From the NCBI RefSeq assembly GCF_932526225.1, contig NC_064035.1:9349296-9413295 (forward strand): 64,000 nucleotides of DNA, written 5' to 3'. The notes below the pieces were generated by a model. That model was not told where the DNA came from. It did not search any database and worked only from the letters and a program-made list of their open reading frames with translations. The DNA comes from Nematostella vectensis. Its lineage: Eukaryota > Cnidaria > Anthozoa > Actiniaria > Edwardsiidae. Made by a program: the position numbers and the translations under genes. Position 1 is the stretch's first letter. Each line of letters starts with the position of its first letter. This document shows positions 11,353 through 36,265 of this stretch, piece by piece.

Positions 11353-11631
11353 TTAGGGAAGGGGGGTGTCGTTGTATGCCCTTGTAGTTTGTGCTATGTG
11401 TACGATTTGGGTTTTTCTTCCCTCTTTTTGCGTACAATTCCCAGGGAATACAGCATAGTAGCCATAGTGACGGTCGCTGCCCTGATTATCTGAAAAAGCG
11501 CTTTGATTTACGCGGTGCCGATAGCTTTCATATGTTTTGATGAGGCTAGAATACCAAAAGGAAAACAACCAGCATAACAATATCAAAATCAGTAGATTAG
11601 GCGGGAAGAACAGAAAAACATGCTTTCTCAT
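11353..11631 (-). CDS. possible type II membrane protein (first exon or short ORF)
   Basis: This is an open minus-strand frame of 92 codons with a true ATG at 11631. Residues 1-12 are a short basic head (MRKHVFLFFPPN). They are followed by a strong hydrophobic span (~13-31) and then a hydrophilic part with a possible N-glycosylation site NCT near residue 73. That is the layout of a type II membrane anchor such as Golgi enzymes use, but no catalytic domain is seen. If it is a first exon, a minus-strand donor 'ggaatt|gtacgc' lies near 11430, but I could not find a convincing second exon. It could be spurious. Confidence 0.25.
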   Translation of the reverse strand: MRKHVFLFFPPNLLILILLCWLFSFWYSSLIKTYESYRHRVNQSAFSDNQGSDRHYGYYAVFPGNCTQKEGRKTQIVHIAQTTRAYNDTPLP

Positions 11632-11686
11632 GCACTCACTTTCAAAGGAAAATAAATTGTAAAGCGGCTATAGAACTGTCCCTCTT

Positions 11687-11692
11687 TTTATT
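11687..11692 (-). terminator. poly(A) signal of RAP1GDS1
   Basis: The plus-strand TTTATT reads AATAAA on the minus strand, 181 bp past the RAP1GDS1 stop codon. It is the first canonical hexamer in that direction that I noticed. Assignment is by position only. Confidence 0.5.
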
Positions 11693-11872
11693 CGCACATT
11701 TTTTAAAATATGAAATAAAGACAATTAATTTTTTCAGAGCAATTTTTTTCAAGTTGTCCGACGCGAGCATCCCAATACCCAAATCTCTAAAGTACGGCGG
11801 GGATTTTGGTCACCTCACAGACGCGCCCTAGAGTCAGACCGTGACAGGTCACATGTGGTGGCCGCTCTTTGC

Positions 11873-14800
11873 TCACAGATCCTCCTGTAGCTGCCTCGCC
11901 TTTATGCTAGTGAGCATGATCAGCGCGCGTTTTCGGATATTCTCGTCCTGATGGTGCATCAGGTCTTCGAGAAGCCGGCTGATGCCCGCTACTTGTAGGT
12001 CTCGCACGAAGTACTCTGCGGACAAAAAAGTATATATCATCCTAACTCGAAGCGAAAGGGCCTCTATGCTAAAGGTGCTTATTTTAAAGCCTCTATGCTG
12101 GATGTGCCTATCTTTCCTCGGAGCGAAAGGGCCTCTATGTTGGAGGTGCCTATCTTACCTCGAAGTTAAAGGGCCTCTATGTTGGAGGTGGCTATCTTAC
12201 CTCCAAGGTAAAGGGCCTCTATGTTGGAGGTGCCTATCTTACCTCGAAGTGAAAGGGCCTCTAGGTAGGCCATTGAGTTGTAGCACGCTTGCACGCTCAG
12301 CCGATTTTCCCGAATGAGCTTGATAAGTTGATGCATGAGACCAGTCTCTCGTAGCTTGGGATAGAACTCCGCTTTAAATAAAATATTAATGAATATGTCA
12401 CAAAGATACACACGAATATCATCAAGTCGAGATGTGTGTGTACATAACCTGAAACGAATGACCAGTTAAAACATTGTATAAGAATCACAAACACACAGGA
12501 CACGTAAGATGATGGGTTCCGCCGTGTGCGCGCGTACACGAAAACAAGTGGCCAGATATTTAAAAACAAAATTGACATAATTTGCCACGATCACATCGAT
12601 GTGGGTCGATGTGCAAACGAATCTGTTTCTCTAAAATTTGATGAAACAATGCTGATTTGTCCACCTTATTATCCCGATAGATTGAAACAGTGTACAGGCG
12701 TTCGGATCGACGTACAAGTAATTCGGTTTGTCTAAAAGGTCCGTTTCATATTATCACCTTGACCTCCTGTGCACTACATACGATGGTGGAGGGGGTGGGG
12801 AATTAAATTACAAAAAGGGCGAGCCTTACCTTTCACGGTCGAGGCCATGACGGTCATCGCTATAAGAGCCTCATTTTGGACGACGTTTTTGGGTGATGAG
12901 ATCACCTCGATGATCGAGGATAGGCCTCCTGCCATTATCATCTTGTTCGAGATCTCTGAAAAACGATATATTACGATATATTACAATAAAACATTATTAT
13001 TAAAAACAAAACAACCCCTGGCCTGGATTAAAACGAGAAATGGCTAAATACTGTGTAGGAAACGGGAGATTCCTTTATCCGCTGATATAATATTTAGCAT
13101 TTTTATATTAAAGTTTCTGTTTTAACTACAAAATAACTATAAAGCCTTCGTTTCCGTGTGAAAGTACTCGGCCGACTCTAGTCGATATAGGAGTGAATGT
13201 GTTGAATCTCATAAGCTGTGAGCTGTATTTTTTGTTGTCGTTGATGTTGTAGCATATAACAAACAGGGCAAGAAAAATAGGGTAAAATGAAAAACATGAA
13301 GTAAATCCCATTCAGTTCTCATGCTTTGTGGTGTGTTTGATTTACAGGGCTAGAATATTAAACCAAATTAGCGATAAAAATGTGTCGTGTGTTTGCTGAC
13401 CTGTTGACTGTCCTTGCTTCACTAAGAGGGCTAGAAGTCGGCAAGCCTCCATCTTTACGTCTTCGTTACTAGTTTTACTGAGACGAACCAGAACTTCCAA
13501 CTGCCCTTTCATGTTCATGATTCTGTTTGCTATGTCACCTAACAATAAAATATAAATATGTGAACGTTTTTAATTATTAGTTCGACGCATCCACACCCGC
13601 ACTCGTACAAAGAAGTAATAATATGACATACAACTCGCTACTTAAGGACGCTCAAACGGACGCTGGTCAAAGCGAGATATAGTCTAATTGTCTACTGGAA
13701 ATATTCCCGGAAAACACACAGACGTTAATAGAGAAAATCGGCTAACAAGTTTAATAGCGCGATGCTCGCGTAAAAGCAGTGGGAGTACAAATACTATGTC
13801 GTGAGTCTGGTTACCATTCGTGACCGAGCATTCAGCCGATTGTTGTGTAATGTACATGTGTAATAATAAATAGTGGCGGCGAAAATTTCTAAAGGTTCTA
13901 CAGTGTCAAACCTCAAACAAATGCATGGATCATGTGTTAAACTTGCAAATGTTCTATGTTCAAATGTTTTATGTTCACTTCTCCCACCTCTAACCTTCCC
14001 CCATAAAAAAATTGCTGCCGCCGCCTCTGTATGGCTTGCTGCTGATTCGTGTATGGCCATATATGGCAGTGATGGGAATGAACATGACTGACGTCATACC
14101 TGTGATTGAGTATGATTGGTTCTCTAGTGTGATGGCTCCTGGCGAGGTAAATGAATGAGAAATTACACGAGTGAGATGTTCGAAATATGGCAACAATCAT
14201 GACATCAACAAAAATGACTATGATTATGATGGCAATAACAACAACAAAAGTATCCATGAGCCAGTTCAGCTCCGTCCAAACGATAAAGATAGTTGATGAT
14301 AGTTGGCGGGGACCCAACTATCATCAACTATTATAGTCTATCATCAAGTATCATAGTCTTTGTAGTGGCCAAACGGTGAACGATAGTGGATGAGAGTTGC
14401 TTTGTCACGCGCGCGAGATGGTAGAGGAGCTTCGTGTCGAGGACACAGCGACTTTTCGTGAAATGTTACGAATGAACTATGATACTTTTAAGTAAATTTT
14501 GGATGTTATCGAGCCTAATATTGCTGAGCATCGATTTACTATCGTCAACTACCATTCACCCGGCCAAACGGTAAAAACTATCATCAACTATCACGAAAAA
14601 TTTGAACATGTTCAAACTAAACAATAGTCGATGTTAGTGCATGATAGTTGGTAGCCAAACGCACAAGATAGTTGAAACTCTCTCCAACTATCATTGACTA
14701 TCATGGCCGTTTGGCGTCTACTTTAAAGTTCTATCTGGATTTTCAGGACTGCCATACAAAATCTACACCAAAACTGACAGATTAGCGGAGCTTTGCTTCC

Positions 14801-17800
14801 ACCATTCTCAAGATACTTCCCCTCTATGGTGTAAAAGCGACAAGCGTATAATCAATCTTGTAAACTATACATCGATTATCCAGCGTATAACCAATCTTGT
14901 AAACTATCTATCGATCCTTCTCCTGTATCTGACGGTAAGCCACTTAATGTATATTATAACCTAGTTTTAACAAGAAAAAAATTAATTGATTGATTGATTG
15001 ATTTATTTCACAATAGCTCTTCCATGGCATTACGGAAAGCACGAAAAAAGGTAACCGAGGGGGGAGGGGAGGGTAGCGCTCTGTACTTACTGGGAGCCAT
15101 CATCATCGCGCACATCGTGCCCAGGACTTTGGCGAGGATGATAGGGGACTGGGACTTCAGCATGTTCAAACACGCTTCTAGACACCCGTCTCTTACGAGC
15201 ACAGACTTGTTAGGTACTGAAAACAAACAACAATCGTCATTACCGTCATAACAGAACGACAAAGTTTAGTGATACCGCAGTGTTTTGATTTTGGGGGCGA
15301 ACAGTGATTTTTCGATGGTCCCGCCTATTGCAGCAATTAGGCGGGGATGGTTGCTCGGTAAGATATAGACACGACAAAGGGGATGGTTGCTCGGTAAGAT
15401 ATAGACACGGCAAAAAAAAAAAAACAGCGAAATGAAGCAGCACGCTGGAGAATCAGAAGGAAATTTATCTAAGGTTGTTATTCTAAGAGTCGACCGGAGG
15501 ACTTTTAAGGGACTTACCGGGAAGAGCGAGATTTTTAAGAGCACCAAAAACTGCCTGTAAATGCTTGAAAGGATCCTTTAAAAAAAAAAGATAGAGTTAT
15601 CAGGATTTTATTCAAAATAAGTTGTTTTCTCCTATCGCAAAATATCGAGTTTCTCGTGGCAACTAAATGTGGGCCAAGTTATCGTAGTGCAATGTGAGTA
15701 TGGGATGACTGGCAGGTGTCACTCACCGGTCGCTGTTGGGCTACATTTATGTGGTTCAGCAGATACTTATGGGCCCCTATCTCCACGAGCCTGATGCAGT
15801 TTTCATCTGAAAAATGAGATTAGCAATTATTAGAAAATAAAGAGGTCAGATTTGCTTTCTTTTCCAAGAAGACTTTTACCATCAAAAGCTTGGTAAAAGA
15901 GAAGCGTCAGACAGCAATCACAAGCAAGGTCAGGGTCGGCCTGTACATTTCTTTGTAGTGACAACTCCCTAGTATCATTGCCGCATTAAGGTGGCCCGCG
16001 TCGACTCAAAATGACTGTATTCCAAAAAATATTATAAATAAAGTTTTCTAGCGTGCTTACCCGATCGACCAAAGTTCCCTAGCGCAAGCGCTCCGGATAT
16101 CTCGAGGTGGCGGTTCCGGGAAGAAAGCCAGTTGATGCACTCCTTCAGCACCACTCCCTCTCCATTTTCAAACAGTAATCTCATGCAAACATCTGACACA
16201 AACCACACACAGAGACGTTGACGTTTGACGGTGGTGGTGGGGCAAGTTGTTTTTAGCATTATCAGCCTAGAGAATATCACTGGTACCCTTTTCTTTACTC
16301 AGTCTGGGATAACAAGTTAGTGGCGAAAGCTTAGATGTTGATGATAATGATAAACTGAGCTGTTCACGGCGTCAGTTTAAGCTCGTAACGTATCTACAAA
16401 GATGCTACTCAAACACAAGCATATCCTGATCGTTACCTCCGAGTTTTGACCTAGGATAATTACGCCCAGGAGTGTTGGCCGATTGTCATTACACTCCAGG
16501 ATCATATGAGTGTTGTTATCCGAATGTTACCGAGCAGTTGAATGGCCTGCGACTGTAAATCGATATTCACTCGAGCTTTACTCGTATGTTAACCGAGCGC
16601 TAGCGCTCACCACTTCGCAAAATGCGAATTCCTTCCCTATGTGGCGAATTCTATTGCTAACTACATTCGCCACGGTGGCGAATGTTTCATATACTCGTGA
16701 ATTTTGAATCACGATCTTTCACCTCGAAATCATATTTCTAATACGTCAAGATAACGTACTGATGATAATCGCAATCGACATGACGGAAAAACATGACTTA
16801 ACGCTTCAAATAAGCTCATTTCAGATCTTATAAGGCGGAAAATTTCTCTAAGTACTTTGTGAGTAATAGCAAACAAAATATCAAATGCGACTATTTTAAA
16901 ATTGATGCGACTTTTTGTAAAGTGTCATTGAAATTTAAGCTTTTCGTCCTTGAGCTCATACATAGCGCAAGGATGATCAAGGAAAAAATATCTTAAAAAG
17001 CAAAAATCTGGGTATGTGCATTTCGGCCTCACGTTATTTGTGTTTCAAAAATCAGTCAGGAATACAAGGAACCGATGGCCATTGTAAGAAATTGTGTCTT
17101 CTTTCTCTATCTCGAATTGCGGTTTTTCCGTCATGTCATAGCAATCGAAATCGGAAAAACACAGGCCGAAGAATGAACTCTTTTTCGTTTTGCGCCGTTT
17201 CCTAGTTCCGGGTAGCATAATATTTTCACGAAGAGGATAATTCTTGACAATTTCCAGTTACTATTGATTACCATATTGTTACTATATTTCGCGGGCACTT
17301 AATTTCGCAAAAAAGGATCGGCATATTTCGCGAGATTTTGCGATTTTGGTTCAAAATTATTTTCGATTTCGGAAAAATTATCAAAAACGCATTTCTTCGA
17401 GAATTTCATTAAACATTACAACAAAACAAAATATTGTGCTTGATGTTATTTTCTAACACATTTACATACATCGAAGGGGTTTTGTCTTGGTTGTCATTTA
17501 AAAAAACAAGGGAAACAAAACGGACCCAAATGTTGGCCGAGGAGCAAATCCGAGTGTTGACCGAGCATACCCGAGTGTTGACCGACCACACCCGAATGTT
17601 GACCGAGCATACCCGAGTGTTGACCGAGTATACATACTTTCCGTGAGGATTGTGACGATCATGTCCGCGGCTGTCTCTAGACGGTACTTCTTGCTCTCAT
17701 CTGTATCGTATTGCGCACGGCAATCCGCCACGACCTGCGTCAGGGACGCTGCTCCACCGCTACGCGCCACCTCGACTTTAATATCATCTGGAAACAAATG

Positions 17801-20800
17801 TTAAATTTCATGGAATCTAAGAGCTGCTGTAGGGCGCAGAAGCTTAGCAATCTTTGGGTGTCGGTGGCAACCAACTGTTTAAATATGGCCATGGTCGGAT
17901 CCTGGTTGCCATGACTACATACCATCTATAATTACTAGCGGGCTGAGAACCTCTAGTGTTACGTAAGATAACTCCTCGTCATCTGTCCCTTGTCTTAGAA
18001 TTTCTATCAGCACCCCAGGGCCGCCATTCTCTACAAAGCTCGCTTTGCCTTCGACTTAAAACAATAAGAAAAGTTCATGTTATCATTAGCACAAATAGGT
18101 ATTTGGAGGCAATATAAACCCGTCTTTGAGCATGTGCAGTAGAAGATTTAGTAGTACCAACCACCTGCCCTCAAACAGCACTACTTCCCCTTCTTCCACC
18201 ACAAGTCCCTAACAGACCCTGGCCAAACGAGGACACACGAGGAAAGGTAACCGAGGTGGAGGGGGGTGGGGGGGGGGGTTTGCTAAACGTTGGGGAAGAT
18301 TGCTAACGTTACTAAATGTTTCTGAAGGTGGCCAAACGAGGATACATTCGGGAAACAATGTCTCCACACGCTTGGAAACATTAAATGTTTCTACCTTGCT
18401 GTGGAAATATTTTTTGTGTCCTGGACACAAAATGTGTTGTGCGCAACAATGTTTCTGTGGTGGCCAAACTAGGAAACATTGAGGAAACATGTGCGTGGAA
18501 AACATGTTTCCAGTAACATGTGACCTTGTCTGGCCAGGGCCTAAAAGCATTGTGGGTCCATTAAGAAACAGTCAGATTTGCTTATATCCATTTATGTGTG
18601 CGGGGGATTTAGTCTTATTCTCAGAAACAAGAACTCAGGTGAATTAAGGGTTGACTAGCGCATGAAAACGAGGCCACCTTATCAACTCTATTGTACACCT
18701 GCCATCAGCAAATCCTGGCTACACCCTGGTATCTAAGGTCACTACCAGAATTGATGATGACTGAAATGGCAGACACAGCCATCCTGCACAGCACAGGGTT
18801 ACTGGAGATGCTCTGACGTGCTAGTCCAAGAAGAGAAGGCATGGCGCCACAACTAACCATTTCTAGGGAAACCTCAGCTGGAAAACATGCAATAACACTT
18901 ATGATCACCAAAATGATTGAAAACAGGAGTTATGTAATGATTGGCCGTGTTACTAAAAACTATTCTTTGGTATCATTTTGACAGTTCCTATGAAGGAGAG
19001 TGGAAATAGTTTAAAATTCTTATAAAATATAAGATAAGGTGTATTCTTTTGGTTTAAACATTGCATTTCTTGTTATACCTTGGCTGAAACATGCACCGAA
19101 TCAAACATAGGAGTGGGAAAAAAATGCTTGGGGTAGGCAAAGTCCGGATTGACATGTGAAAGATCTAGTAAAGCTGTTTGCCACACCAAGAAGGTGTGTG
19201 TCTGCACCTAGTCCAGTATCCCTTGAATGATTTCACCAACCAAAGAGGTGTTAACAATAATTTAGAGGCTTAATGTGAACTTACGATCATCCGTGGCAAG
19301 ATTCAGCACACACCCACATGTGACAACATCCATTCTGTTATCATGAGAGGGGTCATAATTCTGATTGAGCCTCTGTAATTTATTAACAATATCATGTGCA
19401 CCATTGGCCCCAAGGAGAGCTTTTCTTCCTAGATCTGCAATGCAACACAATGAAAGTCAATGCAATTCTCCATACCTCAAACAAGGGTGAAAAGGAGGTA
19501 TAAAATAGGGGGACTAGCTATGCCGAATCCAAACTATGCTTAGAATGTCAACCTCATTATCACCGCCTGATTAACAGGCATCTGGCAAATATAAATGGAG
19601 AGAGAAGCAAGCCTGCAAACAGTGAAGTTCTGAAGGGTTCAAGCTCCCCCACTAGTCACAACATACTTTGAGATATCACTTAATAATATGGATATATGGA
19701 GCAGCTTCAGAATAACCTGTCCAAATAAACATTTACAATGGGACTTCACCCCTAAATTTCTTTAACGGACAAGCCAGTAAATACAATTATTAGCGAACAG
19801 TATTCTGAAATTTAGCAGGATATATTACCAGCCCCCAAACCCTGCCTAGTGCTTAAACTTCAGGCAATGGGTACCGTAGTAAATGCATTAGATTTTATGG
19901 TGGATCAAACTAGATTATCAAATTACATACCATCAAATCATTATCCTTACTTACCATTATTAAAGCAAATATTTCCAATTGACCGCAAGGCATGTAAAAC
20001 AATATTATCATCCTCATTCTCTAGGTGGTCAAGGGCTAAAGCAATCCAGCCAGCATCAACGAAGAAATCCCTAACTTCATCTGCAATAATAGAAAATAAA
20101 TTACTATAAAACTAGAGCCAAGAAAATGTTTTGAGCTAGAACTCTATTGACAAAAGATAAAACCTCTAAACTATGATTATCTGTTGATACAGGATTGACC
20201 GAGAAAACTTGAAAGACTGGTATTATACTGACCTGATTTAGCAAGTTCTGCAACCATGTCAAACACAAGAGCTTTGTCTGGTTCCCTCTCAATGTAAATA
20301 AGAGTGTTCTTTAATCCAGAAAGTATTCTCTGGATAGTTGTCACTAATAGTGCCTCTATAAAAAAAGTAAAAAAATTAACCATCAACTTTTTTCCACTAA
20401 ATCTCAAAATAAGGCCATATACTGTGTACTTTATTTCTTAAATTCAAATCAGGTGGACTTATAAAGTGTCAGTAGCGTTTTGTGTCTATGTAAAACCCAT
20501 TTTAAACAGGATGCTACAGGGTGTTTGTTCAATGTCTAGACTTTGCAAGGAAATTTTTATGGGATTTATTCAGATGGGCTTATTTAATTTGGGCATGCAA
20601 TGATTGCATTCTATATTAGGTGACAAATGTTTCTTTTCGATGACTCAAGATACAACAAAATATCTATGCCAATTATGAGCAAAGGCTTTTACAAAAAAAA
20701 TTGTTCTATCTTCACTGCCCTAATTTTATAATTCAGCAGTAAACGTTCTATGCTGTTTCGAATACAAAAGGCCATCTCTGAGTTCCTTCAATTGTGACGT

Positions 20801-21916
20801 AAACTGAAGAGGTCAACACATATCTTTCCTGAGCTCCAAGTGATAAACTTTAAACCCTATTGATACGAGCAACTAGAACATTAACATGGAAACTTTATTA
20901 TTTTTGGTGTAAATAATAATTAGGTAATAAAAAGGAATTTTAAGACAATATAAGGTGTGATTATGACAGATTTGTCCTATTGTTATATGGCGAATGCAGT
21001 ACAAAAGATAAGTATTGGAAACCCCAGATGCGTAATGTTTTCTACAGCCAATCAATAAAAATGCAGAGTGACGAAATCATTATTAAAGAATCTATTTGAC
21101 TTCTGTTTACCAACTCCCTTAACCTTAAGTACCTAGCCAAAATATAACGGCCTAGCTAGAAACAAATGTTATTGACAAACAGAACTGGAAGATCGAATTC
21201 TGCTCAAGAAAGTGATAAAGGCTCTTCTTACAATCTAAAGTAAATTAACTTATTTATTTCAAGGGGTTTGAAATGGCCTTTAAATGCTAAATGGTAAACA
21301 TGCACAACTATTATGAAATACCTTGCGGTCATATCAAGCCTTAAAGTGTATAAGAATCTAGAGTTTACGAGTCGCACCCTAGTGTTAGATACAAAGACCC
21401 AGTGAAGCCCTTCAACCGTGACAATCAAAAGAACAACCTGGAGCTCTCTCTTCTATACTACAACGCATTCTTAAAACCGTGGCCTTTGTTTTCGGCGTGT
21501 AGGAAAAATTAAGGTCTTCTAGCGATTGCTAAGAAACAATAGACAGACTAAACTCATGCAATAATCTGAGATCTGAATAAAAATTAGCTGTCATCGCACG
21601 TGAATTAACAGCTATTAGTAATAAGTAATATGTGATCAAGGATGTTGTTCAGAACAGAACGAGCTCTGTTTTCATGCGAGGGCGTCACACGGCTAAATGG
21701 ACTAGCAAACATTCAATGGACGCTTTACTAATTAGTTTATGCCTAAAAAGATAGTGATTATTTGTTTGGCCTTGTAATGAAACTAGAGATTAGAGATCTA
21801 CCTTGTTTGGATTTCAGTAACTTCATAATAGCATCAAACTTCTTTGAATCAATGACTCCCTCATCTTTCGCATGGTCTTGCAGGCGTTCAAAGAGCTCCT
21901 CTAGTTCTGCGTCCAT
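11873..21916 (-). CDS. RAP1GDS1: Rap1 GTPase-GDP dissociation stimulator 1 (smgGDS), armadillo repeats
   Basis: This is an armadillo-repeat chaperone and exchange factor for small GTPases with a polybasic tail (Rap1, Rho, Ras types), acting in the cytosol and nucleus. Fifteen coding exons on the minus strand: 21802-21916, 20233-20355, 19955-20080, 19285-19434, 18746-18877, 17923-18054, 17638-17787, 16061-16192, 15727-15806, 15518-15575, 15091-15216, 13401-13538, 12830-12955, 12243-12371, 11873-12015. They sum to 1860 nt, or 619 residues plus stop (human ~607). Most exons encode one armadillo repeat of ~42 residues and sit in phase 1. Recognisable pieces are NEDDNIVLHALRSIGNICFNN (exon 3; armadillo helix 3), RLLFENGEGVVLKECINWL and HLEISGALALGNFGR (exon 8), HLQAVFGALKNLALP (exon 10), and the ACYNSMAYLEAL motif (exon 14). 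The N-terminus differs from vertebrates. It is transcribed divergently from CUL2. Tandem arrays next to two donors are described separately. Confidence 0.95.
12047..12260 (-). repeat. 42-bp tandem repeat duplicating the exon-14 donor of RAP1GDS1
   Basis: On the minus strand the last ~18 nt of exon 14 plus its donor (tcacttcgag|gtaagata) are repeated in the intron. Copies with an intact GAG|GTAAGA end at 12243 (the exon border used here), 12201 and 12159, each 42 bp apart. A fourth copy at 12117 has GA in place of GT, and a fifth is more degenerate. The 42-bp unit is 14 codons. Splicing at 12201 would add 14 residues in frame, while use of 12159 meets a TAA first. See findings. Confidence 0.9.
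13539..14275. other. intron 11 of RAP1GDS1, right-hand part, nothing recognised
   Basis: This is intronic sequence between exon 12 (ends 13538) and the Harbinger-like element at 14276. It contains no supported exon or RNA gene. Confidence 0.4.
14276..14714. mobile_element. PIF/Harbinger-type non-autonomous element
   Basis: This inverted-repeat element in intron 11 of RAP1GDS1 has a left end starting CCAAACGATAAAGATAGT and a right end whose inverse starts CCAAACGGCCATGATAGT. Both continue into ATGATAGTTGG. Many further copies of 'aactatcatcaact' in both orientations make it strongly self-complementary. A short plus-strand stretch at 14418-14534, with one stop, reads MVEELRVEDTATFREMLR, then MNYDTFK, then ILDVIEPNIAEH. 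It resembles the N-terminal part of PIF/Harbinger transposases (the 'FR..LRM....F..IL..I.P.I' pattern). The catalytic part is missing. Confidence 0.6.
16777..17144. mobile_element. MITE, family B copy 1 (TIR GACATGACGGAAAAAC)
   Basis: This 368-bp element in the intron between RAP1GDS1 exons 7 and 8 has ends GACATGACGGAAAAAC (left) and GTTTTTCCGTCATGTC (right). Just inside the right end is 'aattgtgtcttctttctcta', which is repeated in inverse orientation in the CUL2 intron-2 copy. It has no coding capacity. Confidence 0.65.
17515..17637 (-). repeat. 21-bp tandem repeat abutting the exon-7 donor of RAP1GDS1
   Basis: Directly downstream of the exon-7 donor (gaaa|gtatgtatac, border 17638) the intron holds about five 21-bp units of the type gtatgctcggtcaacactcgg (minus strand). 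Several unit starts repeat a donor-like GTATG or GTGTG. The frame stays open across the array, but the internal GTs are not in the phase of the next exon. Confidence 0.75.
18217..18539. mobile_element. MITE with TIR CCCTGGCCAAACGAGG
   Basis: This is in the intron between RAP1GDS1 exons 5 and 6. The left end is CCCTGGCCAAACGAGGAC and the inverse of the right end is CCCTGGCCAGACAAGGTC. The interior is built from repeated 'ggaaaca' and 'tgtttcc' and two further 'ggccaaac' words, and includes a G-run at 18260-18279. The GGCCAAAC end resembles the Harbinger-like element at 14276, so the two could be related. Confidence 0.6.
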
Positions 21917-36265
<14,349 letters not shown>

